64,000 nt of DNA from Parachitinimonas caeni (GCF_030129945.1 NZ_JARRAF010000020.1:27368-91367), one strand, 5' to 3'; counted from the first letter of the stretch, positions 19,234 to 28,538 are shown. Notes: generated by a model not told the origin, from the sequence alone. Numbers and translations are program-made.

Positions 19234-19260
19234 AGCCCCGCATTTATGCGGGGCTTTTTG
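19234..19260 (+). terminator. Rho-independent terminator after DUF1631 gene
   Basis: Arms AGCCCCGCA (19234-19242) and TGCGGGGCT (19247-19255), a 4-base TTTA loop and a run of five T. Confidence 0.9.
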
Positions 19261-19319
19261 TTATGAATTGAAAAATGTGCACTACTGCTAAATAAATTTT
19301 CGGGTGTTGGATCATTCAT

Positions 19320-20222
19320 ATGAATAATTCAGAAATTTACCAGCCAATTCTAGCCCCAAGATCGCACAAGGTCGAAATACGTGGTTTGGTATACCACTAT
19401 TTATCGTGGGGCGCGATTGACGCACCCCCTCTATTGCTGCTGCATGGGTGGATGGACTGTGCAAGTAGCTTTCAGTTTTTAGTGGATCGCATGGCGGTCA
19501 ATTACCATTTCATTGCACCCGATTGGCGAGGCTTCGGCAAGACCGATTGGTCTGGCGGTAGTTACTATTTTCCAGATTATCTGGCGGATCTTGATGCTTT
19601 GATAGAGCATTTCGCAGGAGCAGACGGAAGGGTTAGTTTGGTCGGGCATAGCATGGGGGGAATGATTGCATGCCTGTATTCCGGAATTCGACCAGGAAGA
19701 ATAAATAAGCTTGTATCAATAGAAGGGTTTGGATTGCCACAAACTCAGCCAGAACAAGCTCCAGACCGCTATCGGCGTTGGTTGGATGAATGTGCAAACC
19801 CCATTCCAACAAAATCTTTTCGGACACTGGGTGAAGTTGCAGCTCGACTGATCAAATCAAATAGCCGTTTGACGATAGATAAAGCCAATTATCTGGCCCC
19901 TGCCATGGCGGTGGAAGCTGCAGACGGTTTTCGATATCGCGCAGATCCGCGCCATCGCTGGGTAAATCCGGTTTTATACCGGCTGGAAGAAGCTAAAGCA
20001 TGTTGGAAAAATATTTCAGCGCCTGCGCTTTGGGTCGAGGGAGGGGACTCGGGAATACAAAAATGGCTAAAAGAAGATAACGCGCAATTTGCGGCTCGGA
20101 CTGAATGTATTCGCTCCTTGAAAATAGTGTCGATACCGGATGCGGGGCATAATATTCATCATGATCAGCCGGCTGGTTTGGCTGCCGAAATAGCCCGTTT
20201 TCTGCATTCTTCCCACGAATAG
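19320..20222 (+). CDS. Alpha/beta-fold hydrolase
   Basis: A 300-aa serine hydrolase of the MhpC/epoxide-hydrolase-like type. LLHGWMDCASSF gives the oxyanion HG motif, GHSMGG at about 107-112 holds the nucleophile serine, and the late PDAGHNIHHDQP holds the catalytic histidine. The acid is likely the Asp/Glu in LWVEGGDSG. No signal peptide, so cytoplasmic; the substrate is unknown. The gene is more A/T rich than its neighbours, which may hint at transfer. It ends three bases from the convergent paralogue gene. Confidence 0.9.
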   Translation: MNNSEIYQPILAPRSHKVEIRGLVYHYLSWGAIDAPPLLLLHGWMDCASSFQFLVDRMAVNYHFIAPDWRGFGKTDWSGGSYYFPDYLADLDALIEHFAGADGRVSLVGHSMGGMIACLYSGIRPGRINKLVSIEGFGLPQTQPEQAPDRYRRWLDECANPIPTKSFRTLGEVAARLIKSNSRLTIDKANYLAPAMAVEAADGFRYRADPRHRWVNPVLYRLEEAKACWKNISAPALWVEGGDSGIQKWLKEDNAQFAARTECIRSLKIVSIPDAGHNIHHDQPAGLAAEIARFLHSSHE

Positions 20223-20225
20223 TAA

Positions 20226-20909
20226 TTAACCAGCCATCAGGGCGCGAATATCTTCGAGATCAATATTCTTTTGAAGCTTGCTGGGCGCATCGCTATCGTG
20301 AGCAAGGAAATAAAAGAATTCACGGGCGAGTCCTACGAAAACATGCCATTTTTCGGTGTCTTTAAATAGCTTCAGCATTTCATCAACGCCTGCTCGGTAG
20401 GTATCGGTATTTTGTGCTGAGTCGCGAATCGAATAAATCAATAGCTTGATCAGTCTGGCTCTGGCCTTGGCGTTTTCTTCGTTGATGCCAGCTTGGCGTA
20501 GTTGCTCTTCATAACGCGCCAGACTTCTCAACAGGTGTAGCTGACGTTCGAGCGAGGTGATGGTGGCGCTGCTCCAGGGGTCAGACTCCATTTTCATGAA
20601 AGCTTCCGAGAGATTCTGGTTGGAGTTCAGCCCGATCGAGTCTGGACCGGATTCCAGATCGACTTCGCCACTCCAGTAAGGAAAAAACTGCCGGACAAAT
20701 TCTACAAGCTGAGGCTGATCTGGAAAGTTGCGCAGGGTTTCATCTGCGGCGCGCCGATAACCATTGCCATTTTGGGGCTGATCCTTGAGGGCGCTTAGCA
20801 GGTAACGCAGGAAGTGCCGGGCCAGTGTTAGTGACTTGGTTGCGACGCCACGGGCTCTCAACGCTTCAATGTATTGATTCAGGGCTTGCTCGGTATTGGC
20901 GACGGGCAT
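20226..20909 (-). CDS. Unknown protein made of two copies of a helical domain (paralogue 2)
   Basis: A 227-aa soluble protein, family not recognised. It carries an internal duplication: residues about 8-83 and 127-205 share a pattern of a helix with a Gly turn (YIEALRARGVAT / YEEQLRQAGINE), R-x-x-L-x-x-LLxxI/L, then YRxxxDExLxxF, and a closing FVxxxREFFxF/W block. The upstream neighbour has the same two-domain layout, so four copies exist in tandem. The first segment faintly recalls the SAM-like core-binding domain of tyrosine recombinases, but no catalytic domain follows. AGAGGA precedes the ATG. Likely cotranscribed with its paralogue, 22 bases away. Confidence 0.75.
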   Translation of the reverse strand: MPVANTEQALNQYIEALRARGVATKSLTLARHFLRYLLSALKDQPQNGNGYRRAADETLRNFPDQPQLVEFVRQFFPYWSGEVDLESGPDSIGLNSNQNLSEAFMKMESDPWSSATITSLERQLHLLRSLARYEEQLRQAGINEENAKARARLIKLLIYSIRDSAQNTDTYRAGVDEMLKLFKDTEKWHVFVGLAREFFYFLAHDSDAPSKLQKNIDLEDIRALMAG

Positions 20910-20931
20910 GATGTCCTCTTATCGCAGTAGC

Positions 20932-21624
20932 CTACAGGGCACGAATGGCTTCGGAATGCCTTGCGGGACGGGGCGGGCAGGTAAGGCTGTCGTTCCAGAA
21001 ATGGAAAAACTCTCTGGCGACTTCAATAAACGCCTGTCGGGTGTCTTCTCGTGGAAATAGCGTCAACATTGCATCTACTCCAGCCCGATATGCCGTCGGG
21101 ACTGGGTCGGCATTTCGAATGACATATAGCAATAGCCTCAGAAGCCTCTCGCGAATATCAATGACGGCGCTTTCTACGCCCTGACTGGCCATCATCTCAA
21201 TATAGGCGCACAGGACCGGGGGTTCTGCGTGTTGGGTATCGTCTGCATCCATGCGCTCCAGCATGTCGGTCAGAGAGCCGGAGATATCAAGTGGTATATG
21301 TTGGGTTGTCAGCGCTTTGGCGGCATTGAGTTTGGCGATGGTACGCAGATCTCCAACCCAGAACGGATAGAACTCGCGAGCGGTGCTGATGATCTCGACG
21401 TGCTGCTCATCAGGAAAGTGTCCTAGCAGTCGGTCTACGGCAAGTCGGTAGCCATGGTCGGCTCCTTCGGTCTGTTCCAGGCTGACTTCTTCCAGAACCG
21501 ACAGTAGATGCCGAAGCAGATGTTTGCGCAGGTTGATATGTGCCGTAGCTGCACCATTCGCTTTAAGCAGCGCTAGGTAGGCGTTCAGAGCTTGATCGGC
21601 ATGCATGCTGTCTGGCGTTGACAT
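20932..21624 (-). CDS. Unknown protein made of two copies of a helical domain (paralogue 1)
   Basis: A 230-aa relative of the downstream gene product. Residues about 11-92 and 136-212 repeat the same unit: ALNAYLALLKANGAAT / LCAYIEMMASQGVES, then LLRxLLxVL/I, a Y-R-x-x-V-D-x-L/M-L-x-x-FP signature, and xxAREFxxFW. Both proteins are acidic-to-neutral, mostly helical and without signal or membrane segments. The tandem pair probably arose by gene duplication after an internal domain duplication. Function unknown; no informative neighbour. Confidence 0.75.
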   Translation of the reverse strand: MSTPDSMHADQALNAYLALLKANGAATAHINLRKHLLRHLLSVLEEVSLEQTEGADHGYRLAVDRLLGHFPDEQHVEIISTAREFYPFWVGDLRTIAKLNAAKALTTQHIPLDISGSLTDMLERMDADDTQHAEPPVLCAYIEMMASQGVESAVIDIRERLLRLLLYVIRNADPVPTAYRAGVDAMLTLFPREDTRQAFIEVAREFFHFWNDSLTCPPRPARHSEAIRAL

Positions 21625-21789
21625 GGGTAAGGCTCAAGAGCTTGATTGTTATACATTCTAGCAGTGGTTTTGGCGCTTAACCGGCTCTGTCGGCAGGGGA
21701 TGGCAAGTGAAAAATTGCCATTGCCAAGCCCTCGTTGATTCAGATTCGGTTGCGTGGGAACAAGACAAATTTTCCAACGATGGCGCTGG

Positions 21790-21795
21790 TACAAT
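21790..21795 (+). promoter_or_regulatory. Possible -10 element directly before the ABC-F gene
   Basis: TACAAT ends seven bases before the ATG at 21803, so transcription from it would begin at or almost at the start codon, giving a leaderless mRNA. The ATG indeed lacks a ribosome site (preceded by CCTCTCT). No good -35 is visible. Confidence 0.3.
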
Positions 21796-21802
21796 CCTCT
21801 CT

Positions 21803-23698
21803 ATGATTAGACTGACGAATGCCACCTTGCATCGTGGCGCAAAAATATTATTTCAAGATGCAGCGTTGACCTTACATCCCGGCCAGCGGGTTGGATTGAT
21901 CGGCGCCAACGGGGCTGGCAAGTCCAGCTTGTTTGCCTTGCTGATGGGTGATTTGTCGTTGGAAAGCGGCGAACTCTCGATGCCGCCCTCCTGGGTGATT
22001 GCCCATGTGGCGCAGGAGACACCGGCGGTAGACCGGTCAGCGCTGGAGTATGTCATCGACGGCGACCGCGAGCTGCGGGAAATCGAGGCTCAGCTCAGGG
22101 CCAGTGAGCACGATGGCGTGCTTCATGCTGAATGCCTGGCGCGCTTTGAGCAGGCCGGTGGATATCAGGCTGAAGCCAGAGCAGGCAAGTTGCTTTTTGG
22201 GCTGGGTTTTTCAGCAGATGAACTGGCTCGGCCGGTGACCGACTTCTCTGGTGGTTGGCGCATGCGGCTGAATCTGGCGCAGGCGCTGATGTGCCGTTCC
22301 GATTTGTTGCTGCTGGACGAGCCGACCAACCACCTCGACTTGGAAACGGTCATGTGGCTGGAAGGTTGGCTGAATGCCTATCGCGGTACCATGCTGCTGA
22401 TTTCCCATGATCGGGACTTTCTGGATGGAACCGTAGACCGGATTGCTCATCTGGCCAATAACAAGATCACGCTCTATACCGGCAACTACGCGGACTTTGA
22501 AAATCAGCGGGCTGAGCAACTCTCTCAGCAACAGGCGGCGTTCGAAAGCCAACAGCGCAAAATCCAGCACCTTCAGTCGTTTGTTGATCGCTTCAAGGCG
22601 CAGGCCACCAAGGCTAAGCAGGCGCAGAGTCGTGTCAAGGCAATCGAGCGCATGGAGAAGATTGCCGCAGCCCATGTTGACTCGCCATTCGAGTTTTCTT
22701 TTGCGCCACCTGAGTCAAGCCCAAATCCTGTACTGGCAGTGGAGTCGGGCGCCGTGGGTTATCCGCAGCGCACGATTCTCAACAAATTCAGTTTCAGCAT
22801 TCAGGCTGGGGCCAGAATCGGTTTGCTGGGCCGTAACGGCGCAGGTAAGTCAACGCTGATCAAGCTGCTGGCGGAGGAGCTGGCATTGTCGGATGGTCGT
22901 AAGGTTGAAGGGAAGGGGATCAAGATTGGCTATTTTGCCCAGCATCAGCTCGAACAACTGCGGCCTGAGTACAGTGCGCTCTGGCATTTGCAAAAGCTGG
23001 ACCCCACAGCAAAAGAGCAGGATCTGCGAAACTTCCTAGGTGGTTTCAACTTTGGTGGTGAGATGGCGACGGCAGCCATTGCACCATTTTCGGGGGGTGA
23101 GAAATCGCGCCTGGCCTTGGCGTTGCTGATCTGGCAGAGACCAAATCTGCTTCTGCTGGATGAGCCTACCAACCATCTCGACCTTGAGATGCGTGATGCC
23201 CTTTCACTGGCATTGCAGGACTATGAAGGCGCACTAGTGCTGGTATCTCACGACCGTTATTTGCTACGGGCAACGACGGACCAGTTCTGGCTGGTGGATC
23301 AAGGCACCGTTGCACCATTCGATGGGGATCTTGACGATTATCGCCGATGGCGGATTGAGGCTGATGCGGCCGAGCAGGCTACGTCAGATGCCAAGAACGG
23401 CGTCTCAGACCGTAAGGCACAGAAGCGCCAGGAAGCGGAGCTGCGCCAGAAAATGTCGCAGCTAAAGAAGCCACTGCAAAAGGAATTGGATAAAGTTGAG
23501 CTGCAGTTGGCCCAGTTACAGCCAGAGCTAAAGGTGATAGAGACAGAATTGGCTGGAGAGGCGATCTATCTTGCTGAGAACAAGGAAAAGCTGAAGCAGA
23601 TGCTATTGAAACAAGCCACGCTGTCTGAGCGCATTGGCGAGTTGGAAGGGCATTGGCTGGATCTGCAGGAAAAGATGGAGTCGTTGACGGCAGAGTAG
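21803..23698 (+). CDS. yheS: ABC-F ATPase, YheS type
   Basis: A 631-aa protein with two ABC ATPase domains and no membrane segments. ABC-F proteins bind the ribosomal E site and relieve or tune stalled translation. Walker A motifs are GANGAGKSS (about residue 35) and GRNGAGKST (about 345); the signature motifs are FSGGWRMRL and FSGGEKSRL; Walker B motifs are LLLLDEPTNHLDLE in both halves. Between them lies the charged interdomain (P-site tRNA interaction) linker, and the C-terminus is a coiled coil. Length equals E. coli YheS (637), so YheS is preferred over Uup or EttA. The frame extends 32 codons upstream without support. Confidence 0.93.
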   Translation: MIRLTNATLHRGAKILFQDAALTLHPGQRVGLIGANGAGKSSLFALLMGDLSLESGELSMPPSWVIAHVAQETPAVDRSALEYVIDGDRELREIEAQLRASEHDGVLHAECLARFEQAGGYQAEARAGKLLFGLGFSADELARPVTDFSGGWRMRLNLAQALMCRSDLLLLDEPTNHLDLETVMWLEGWLNAYRGTMLLISHDRDFLDGTVDRIAHLANNKITLYTGNYADFENQRAEQLSQQQAAFESQQRKIQHLQSFVDRFKAQATKAKQAQSRVKAIERMEKIAAAHVDSPFEFSFAPPESSPNPVLAVESGAVGYPQRTILNKFSFSIQAGARIGLLGRNGAGKSTLIKLLAEELALSDGRKVEGKGIKIGYFAQHQLEQLRPEYSALWHLQKLDPTAKEQDLRNFLGGFNFGGEMATAAIAPFSGGEKSRLALALLIWQRPNLLLLDEPTNHLDLEMRDALSLALQDYEGALVLVSHDRYLLRATTDQFWLVDQGTVAPFDGDLDDYRRWRIEADAAEQATSDAKNGVSDRKAQKRQEAELRQKMSQLKKPLQKELDKVELQLAQLQPELKVIETELAGEAIYLAENKEKLKQMLLKQATLSERIGELEGHWLDLQEKMESLTAE

Positions 23699-23725
23699 GG
23701 CGCACACACGGCCGCACGCAAAAAC

Positions 23726-23756
23726 AAAAAGCCCATCTTCTGGATGGGCTTTTTGT
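23726..23756. terminator. Bidirectional terminator between yheS and mdh
   Basis: Arms AGCCCATC (23730-23737) and GATGGGCT (23743-23750) flanked by five A before and five T after, so it can stop both of the convergent genes. Confidence 0.92.
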
Positions 23757-23768
23757 TGGCTGCTGTGC

Positions 23769-24752
23769 TTAGTTCAGCAGATGCTTCACGGCGTCGCGCT
23801 CTTCTTCCAGCTCCTTCAGGGTGGCGTCGATGCGGCCACGGCTGAATTCGCTGATGGTCAAGCCCTTCACGATTTCGTACTTGCCATTCTTGCAAGTAAC
23901 AGGGAAGCCGAACATCACACCTTCCGGGATACCATAGCTGCCATCGGATGGAATGCCCATGGTAACCCAATCACCTTCCTGTGTGCCCAGCACCCAGTCG
24001 CGAATGTGTTCAATCGCTGCATTGGCAGCAGATGCCGCGGAGGATAGACCACGTGCTTCAATGATGGCTGCACCGCGTTTTTGCACGGTTGGGATGAAAT
24101 CGCTTTCGATCCAGGTTTGATCGTTGATCAGGCCGGCGGCGGACTTGCCATCAACTTCTACGCTGAACAGATCGGGATATTGAGTTGCGGAGTGGTTACC
24201 CCAGATCGTCATCTTCTTGACTGCAGTGACAGCATTGCCAGTTTTCTGGGCAATCTGGGTCAGAGCGCGGTTGTGGTCCAGGCGCATCATGGCTGTGAAG
24301 TTACCAGCCGGCAGGTCTGGTGCATTCTTCATGGCGATATAGGCATTGGTGTTGGCTGGGTTGCCAACAACCAGAACCTTTACATCGCGGCTGGCGACTT
24401 CGTTCAATGCACGACCTTGTGCGGTGAAAATAGCGCCGTTGGCTTCCAGCAGATCTTTGCGCTCCATGCCCTTGCTACGGGGACGTGCGCCCACCAGCAG
24501 TGCAATATCGGCATCCTTGAAGGCTACCTTCGCATCGTCTGTCTGGACAATACCCTGCAGCAATGGGAATGCGCAGTCATCCAACTCCATGACGACGCCC
24601 TTGAGTGCTGGCAGTGAAGGGGTGATTTCCAGAAGTTGCAGAATCACGGGCTGGTCTTTGCCCAGCATTTCGCCGCTGGCGATTCTGAACAAGAGGCTAT
24701 AACCAATTTGACCGGCTGCACCAGTAACGGCAACACGAACGGGTTTTTTCAT
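23769..24752 (-). CDS. mdh: Malate dehydrogenase
   Basis: NAD-dependent oxidation of malate to oxaloacetate, the last TCA step. The 327-aa sequence begins [21 protein letters not shown] with the Rossmann GxxGxxG, and has the substrate arginines in [15 protein letters not shown], the NPANTNA loop and the catalytic histidine in [11 protein letters not shown]. It belongs to the long LDH-like (MDH2 / betaproteobacterial) form, not the E. coli type. The frame is open 66 codons upstream, but only the chosen ATG has a GGAG site and family start. Divergent from gntR, with the palindrome in the space between. Confidence 0.97.
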   Translation of the reverse strand: MKKPVRVAVTGAAGQIGYSLLFRIASGEMLGKDQPVILQLLEITPSLPALKGVVMELDDCAFPLLQGIVQTDDAKVAFKDADIALLVGARPRSKGMERKDLLEANGAIFTAQGRALNEVASRDVKVLVVGNPANTNAYIAMKNAPDLPAGNFTAMMRLDHNRALTQIAQKTGNAVTAVKKMTIWGNHSATQYPDLFSVEVDGKSAAGLINDQTWIESDFIPTVQKRGAAIIEARGLSSAASAANAAIEHIRDWVLGTQEGDWVTMGIPSDGSYGIPEGVMFGFPVTCKNGKYEIVKGLTISEFSRGRIDATLKELEEERDAVKHLLN

Positions 24753-25069
24753 CTCGAAAGCTCCGTATAAGGGTAGGGCGACAAGCTTAGTTTTAGTCGG
24801 TAAATGATTGCCTGACGAGGCTGGCGTGATGCATTGCACCAAAGTTGTTAAATAGAGCTGGACTACCACGCAAAAACCTGCCAAACAAAGATGATCAGCC
24901 GCGCGCTCTGAAGAGGTCGATGCGGTTGACGACCGCGCCGAGTCTAGCACGTAGTCGATTGAGAACGCACTAGATTTTGACCTTCCTGTGCATATGGGTT
25001 GTCTATATCTTATGTCTTATATAAGACATTTATGGACAACGCTGGCAGGCGATGTGACAATTCGGCCTG
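24753..25069. other. mdh-gntR divergent control region
   Basis: About 317 bases holding the promoters for mdh (minus) and gntR (plus). Its clearest element is the 18-bp palindrome at 25012-25029. No other structure was seen. Confidence 0.5.
25012..25029. promoter_or_regulatory. Perfect palindromic operator candidate (ATGTCTTATATAAGACAT)
   Basis: An exact 18-bp inverted repeat located 41 bases before the gntR start and 260 bases before mdh. GntR-family dimers bind such short palindromes, and autoregulation from the gene's own upstream region is common. Its centre (TTATAT) could also overlap a -10 box, so binding would block transcription. No second copy was found upstream of sdhC or gltA. The assignment to the neighbouring GntR protein is inference. 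Confidence 0.6.
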
Positions 25070-25789
25070 ATGATTGAGCTGCCCAACAAATCGCCGCTTT
25101 ACCTGCAAGTCCGAGATCAGATCGTGGCTGGAATAGCTGCGGGCGACTGGCCGGTCGGTGATGCGCTGCCTAGCGAATTCGAGCTTGCGCAAAAGCTAGG
25201 GGTAAGCCAAGGCACTGTACGCAAAGGGCTGGATGCATTGGTGGCTGAGGGGGTTCTGATTCGACGCCAGGGCATTGGTACTTTCATTGCCGATGCCCCA
25301 GATGCTTGGGGCAGTGCAGAGCTGCTTGATACCTACGGAGTCGCGCTGACGACGGTAATTGAGCTGCTCGCGTGTAGCCGGGTGCATGCTTCCGACGAGG
25401 TGGCAGCTGCCTTGGGGCTGCGTCGCGGAATTCAAGTTTACTCGATCAAACGGCTGATTCGTGTAGGGGCGGATGCCTTTGGGGTTGAAGAGATTTGCGT
25501 ACCCTCGGATCAGTTTGAAGGTCTGGATGCCCGCCGGATCAAGCAGGCAGGTGGCAACCCAAGAGGTGTTTTTCTGAAACAGTTCGGATTGCGGCTACTG
25601 GAAGGGACGCCGCGGCTACGAACGGTTCTGGCGGAACGAGAAGTGGCCCGACTGTTGCAGCTGGAGGTCGATTTCCCCTTGCTGGAATCTATCCGTGTCG
25701 CGCAGACACTGGATGGGCGGAAAATTGAATGGTCGCGCTTGCTGTGCCGGACAGATCGCTACGCATATCGCCCCAATTGCGATGCTTAA
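25070..25789 (+). CDS. GntR/HutC-family transcriptional regulator of the TCA block
   Basis: A 239-aa regulator with a winged helix at about 1-72 (PLYLQVRDQIVAGI, LPSEFELAQKLGVSQGTVRKGLDALVAEG, IRRQGIGTFI) and a C-terminal UTRA ligand-binding domain (residues about 90-230). UTRA domains bind small metabolites; the ligand is unknown. It sits just upstream of and in the same direction as sdhCDAB and divergent from mdh, so it probably controls one or both. GntR genes beside sdh occur widely in betaproteobacteria. Confidence 0.88.
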   Translation: MIELPNKSPLYLQVRDQIVAGIAAGDWPVGDALPSEFELAQKLGVSQGTVRKGLDALVAEGVLIRRQGIGTFIADAPDAWGSAELLDTYGVALTTVIELLACSRVHASDEVAAALGLRRGIQVYSIKRLIRVGADAFGVEEICVPSDQFEGLDARRIKQAGGNPRGVFLKQFGLRLLEGTPRLRTVLAEREVARLLQLEVDFPLLESIRVAQTLDGRKIEWSRLLCRTDRYAYRPNCDA

Positions 25790-25848
25790 GCTGGTTTGTT
25801 GGGGTGTTTGATTGGTCTGTCAAGGAAATGAAGGGGGTATTTTTTTGC

Positions 25849-25854
25849 TACAAT
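25849..25854 (+). promoter_or_regulatory. Possible -10 element of the sdh operon
   Basis: TACAAT about 180 bases before sdhC, in the gap after gntR. The expected -35 region (about 25826-25831) does not match TTGACA, so a regulator-dependent promoter or a wrong pick are both possible. Confidence 0.25.
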
Positions 25855-26032
25855 CGCCACGCTCCGCGGCTGGTCAGCAACAGAAATACCGGCCCTGTTT
25901 GAATTGCGTCGGTTTCATTCGGTGTCGCAGTCAAGCCTGATTCTGGTGAGATTTGCGAAAGACGCCGGGTAATCGGTTTTTGAGAGTGGCGCTGCATTAC
26001 GTGGTGCCAATTAAGATATAAGGGAAGTCGAC

Positions 26033-26407
26033 ATGCAGAAATCCCGCCCCAAGCATCTTGATCTGCCGAAGATCAGATTGCCAATCCCGGGTTTTGTTTC
26101 CATCCTCCACCGCGTCAGTGGCGCCGTCTTGTTTTTGGCGCTCCCTGCGGTTCTGTTCCTGCTTGATGGTTCGCTGCGTTCCTCCACGCAGTTCGAGGAC
26201 TTCAGAAGCTTCATCGCCCATCCAGTGATCAAACTTGGGTTGATCGGCCTGCTGTGGGCCTATCTGCACCACGCTTGTGCCGGCATCCGCTTCCTGTTCT
26301 TGGATATTCACAAAGGGGTTGATCTCCACACTGCGCGCCTGACGGCCAAGGTAGTGATGTTTGTCAGCCTTGCCCTGACGGTCATGATCGGAGGTGTGCT
26401 GTGGTAA
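26033..26407 (+). CDS. sdhC: Succinate dehydrogenase cytochrome b556 subunit
   Basis: Membrane anchor of complex II. The 124-residue protein has three transmembrane helices. The N-terminal signature SILHRVSGAVLF holds the quinone-site Ser/Arg pair, and LHHACAGIRFL supplies a haem-ligand histidine. The ATG is preceded by AAGGGAAG. It overlaps sdhD by seven bases. First gene of the run sdhCDAB-sdhE-gltA. Confidence 0.95.
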   Translation: MQKSRPKHLDLPKIRLPIPGFVSILHRVSGAVLFLALPAVLFLLDGSLRSSTQFEDFRSFIAHPVIKLGLIGLLWAYLHHACAGIRFLFLDIHKGVDLHTARLTAKVVMFVSLALTVMIGGVLW

Positions 26408-26748
26408 ATCGTCACGTTATCGGTGCGCACTATGGTCTGCGCGACTGGCTTTTGCAGCGCATTACGGCTGTTGTCATGTTGGCGTACACCATTGGATTGA
26501 TCTTTTTTCTGGTCATGGTTTCAGGCGCAAGCTTTCAAGGCTGGAAAGCCCTGATGGGCATGACTTGGGTGCGCGTGTTTACTTCGGTTTCCATCATTGC
26601 GTTGGCACTTCACGCCTGGGTAGGGGTGCGGGATATCTGGATGGACTACGTCAAACCTCTCGGCCTGAGGCTGACGTTGCATGTATTGACCATCCTGTGG
26701 CTGGTAGCAAGTCTCGTTTATGCGGTTAAAGTGGTGTGGGGTGTGTAA
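26401..26748 (+). CDS. sdhD: Succinate dehydrogenase hydrophobic anchor subunit
   Basis: Second membrane anchor of complex II, 115 aa with three helices. LHAWVGVRDIWMDYVKP contains the haem-ligand histidine and the quinone-site Asp/Tyr region; RDWLLQRITAVVML is the typical first helix. The GTG start lies inside the sdhC end, and its stop overlaps the sdhA ATG by one base, so translation of the four subunits is tightly coupled. Confidence 0.93.
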   Translation: MVNRHVIGAHYGLRDWLLQRITAVVMLAYTIGLIFFLVMVSGASFQGWKALMGMTWVRVFTSVSIIALALHAWVGVRDIWMDYVKPLGLRLTLHVLTILWLVASLVYAVKVVWGV

Positions 26749-28538
26749 TGGCGAAGCTCGCTAAGCGTACGTTTGATGCGGTAGTTGTAGGGGCTGGTGG
26801 CGCTGGTTTGCGCGCTGCATTGCAGTTGTCCGAAGCAGGACTCAAGACTGCCGTGCTGTCCAAGGTTTTTCCGACTCGTTCACATACCGTTGCTGCTCAG
26901 GGTGGTGTGTCTGCATCGCTAGGTAATTCGGAGCCTGATCATTGGCATTGGCATATGTACGACACCGTGAAAGGCTCGGACTGGCTTGGTGATCAGGATG
27001 CTATCGAATTCATGTGCCGTGCTGCCCCGCAGGCTGTGATTGAGCTTGAGCATTTCGGAATGCCATTCGATCGCAACGACGACGGAACCATCTATCAGCG
27101 TCCTTTTGGCGGACATATGTCCAATTTCGGTGAGAAGCCAGTCCGTCGTGCTTGTGCTGCCGCCGATAGAACCGGTCATGCCATGTTGCACGCGCTGTAC
27201 CAGCGTAACGTTCGGGCTAACACACAGTTCTTTGTCGAATGGATGGCACTCGACATGATTCGTGATGCCGAAGGCAAAGTGCTGGGCGTCATTGCGATGG
27301 AGATGGAAACGGCTGAAATCGTCATTTTCCAGGCAAAGGCTACGTTGTTTGCAACCGGTGGTGCCGGCCGTATCTATTATTCATCGACCAATGCATTTAT
27401 CAATACCGGCGACGGCTTGGGTATGGCTGCCCGCGCCGGTATTCCTCTTGAAGACATGGAGTTCTGGCAGTTCCACCCGACCGGGGTGGCTGGTGCTGGC
27501 GTATTGATCACGGAAGGCGTGCGCGGCGAAGGTGGTATCTTGCGCAATGCATCTGGTGAACGGTTCATGGAGCGTTATGCCCCTGTTGCGAAGGACTTGG
27601 CTTCGCGCGATGTCGTTTCTCGCGCCATGGTGACTGAAATCAACGAAGGCCGTGGCTGTGGTGCAGGTAAAGATCACGTATTGCTTGATATTACGCACCT
27701 CGACCCAGAGGTCATCAAGCATCGACTGCCCGGCATCCGCGAAATTTCCATCAAGTTTGCGGGGGTTGATCCGATCAAGGCTCCAATTCCCGTTGTGCCG
27801 ACCTGTCATTACCAAATGGGCGGCATCCCAACCAACTACCACGGTGAAGTGGTGGTTCCTGACGGCGCTGGCAACCATGTCGTCGTGCCTGGATTCTACG
27901 CGGCAGGGGAGGTGGCCTGTGCTTCGGTCCATGGCGCTAATCGCTTGGGTACGAATTCGTTGCTGGACTTGCTGGTATTCGGCAAGAGCGCGGGTGATTC
28001 ACTGATTAAGTACGTCAAGGGCGAAGTGCGATCCATGCCGGAGATTCCACAATCTGAAATCGACCGGACGCTTGCTCGGGTTGATCGCCTCAATAACCAG
28101 ACGAATGGCGTGGAAGTCAACGACGCACGTTTGGCCATGCAACGTACGATGCAGGCCCACTGTGGTGTGTTCCGCTTCAAGGATATGCTCAAGCAAGGCG
28201 TAGAGAAGATTCTTGAGGTCGAGAAAATGGTGCAGAAGACCCAGATCAAAGATAAGTCCAAGGTATTCAACACTGCCCGGATCGAAGCTCTGGAACTGGA
28301 TAACCTGATCGAAGTTGCCAAGGCCACCATGATCTCGGCTGAAGCACGTACCGAGTCTCGTGGTGCCCATGTGCGTGATGACGCACCGGATACCCCGGCC
28401 ACTCCGAATGGACGTGATGATGCCAATTGGCTCAAGCATACGCTGTGGCATCGCGAAGGGAACAAGCTGGAGTACAAGCCGGTCAACCTGACCCCGCTGA
28501 CTGTTGAAACCATCGAGCTTAAAGCTCGTTCGTACTAA
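26748..28538 (+). CDS. sdhA: Succinate dehydrogenase flavoprotein subunit
   Basis: Catalytic subunit that oxidises succinate to fumarate with covalently bound FAD. The 596-aa chain opens with GAGGAGLRAAL for FAD binding, the flavin-linking histidine H46 (RSHTVAAQGG), the substrate loop HPTGVAGAG, the catalytic arginine region RGEGGILRN, and HGANRLGTNSL near the C-terminus. The start at 26748 sits on the last base of sdhD; an ATG-like frame four codons earlier lies inside sdhD. Confidence 0.97.
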   Translation: MAKLAKRTFDAVVVGAGGAGLRAALQLSEAGLKTAVLSKVFPTRSHTVAAQGGVSASLGNSEPDHWHWHMYDTVKGSDWLGDQDAIEFMCRAAPQAVIELEHFGMPFDRNDDGTIYQRPFGGHMSNFGEKPVRRACAAADRTGHAMLHALYQRNVRANTQFFVEWMALDMIRDAEGKVLGVIAMEMETAEIVIFQAKATLFATGGAGRIYYSSTNAFINTGDGLGMAARAGIPLEDMEFWQFHPTGVAGAGVLITEGVRGEGGILRNASGERFMERYAPVAKDLASRDVVSRAMVTEINEGRGCGAGKDHVLLDITHLDPEVIKHRLPGIREISIKFAGVDPIKAPIPVVPTCHYQMGGIPTNYHGEVVVPDGAGNHVVVPGFYAAGEVACASVHGANRLGTNSLLDLLVFGKSAGDSLIKYVKGEVRSMPEIPQSEIDRTLARVDRLNNQTNGVEVNDARLAMQRTMQAHCGVFRFKDMLKQGVEKILEVEKMVQKTQIKDKSKVFNTARIEALELDNLIEVAKATMISAEARTESRGAHVRDDAPDTPATPNGRDDANWLKHTLWHREGNKLEYKPVNLTPLTVETIELKARSY

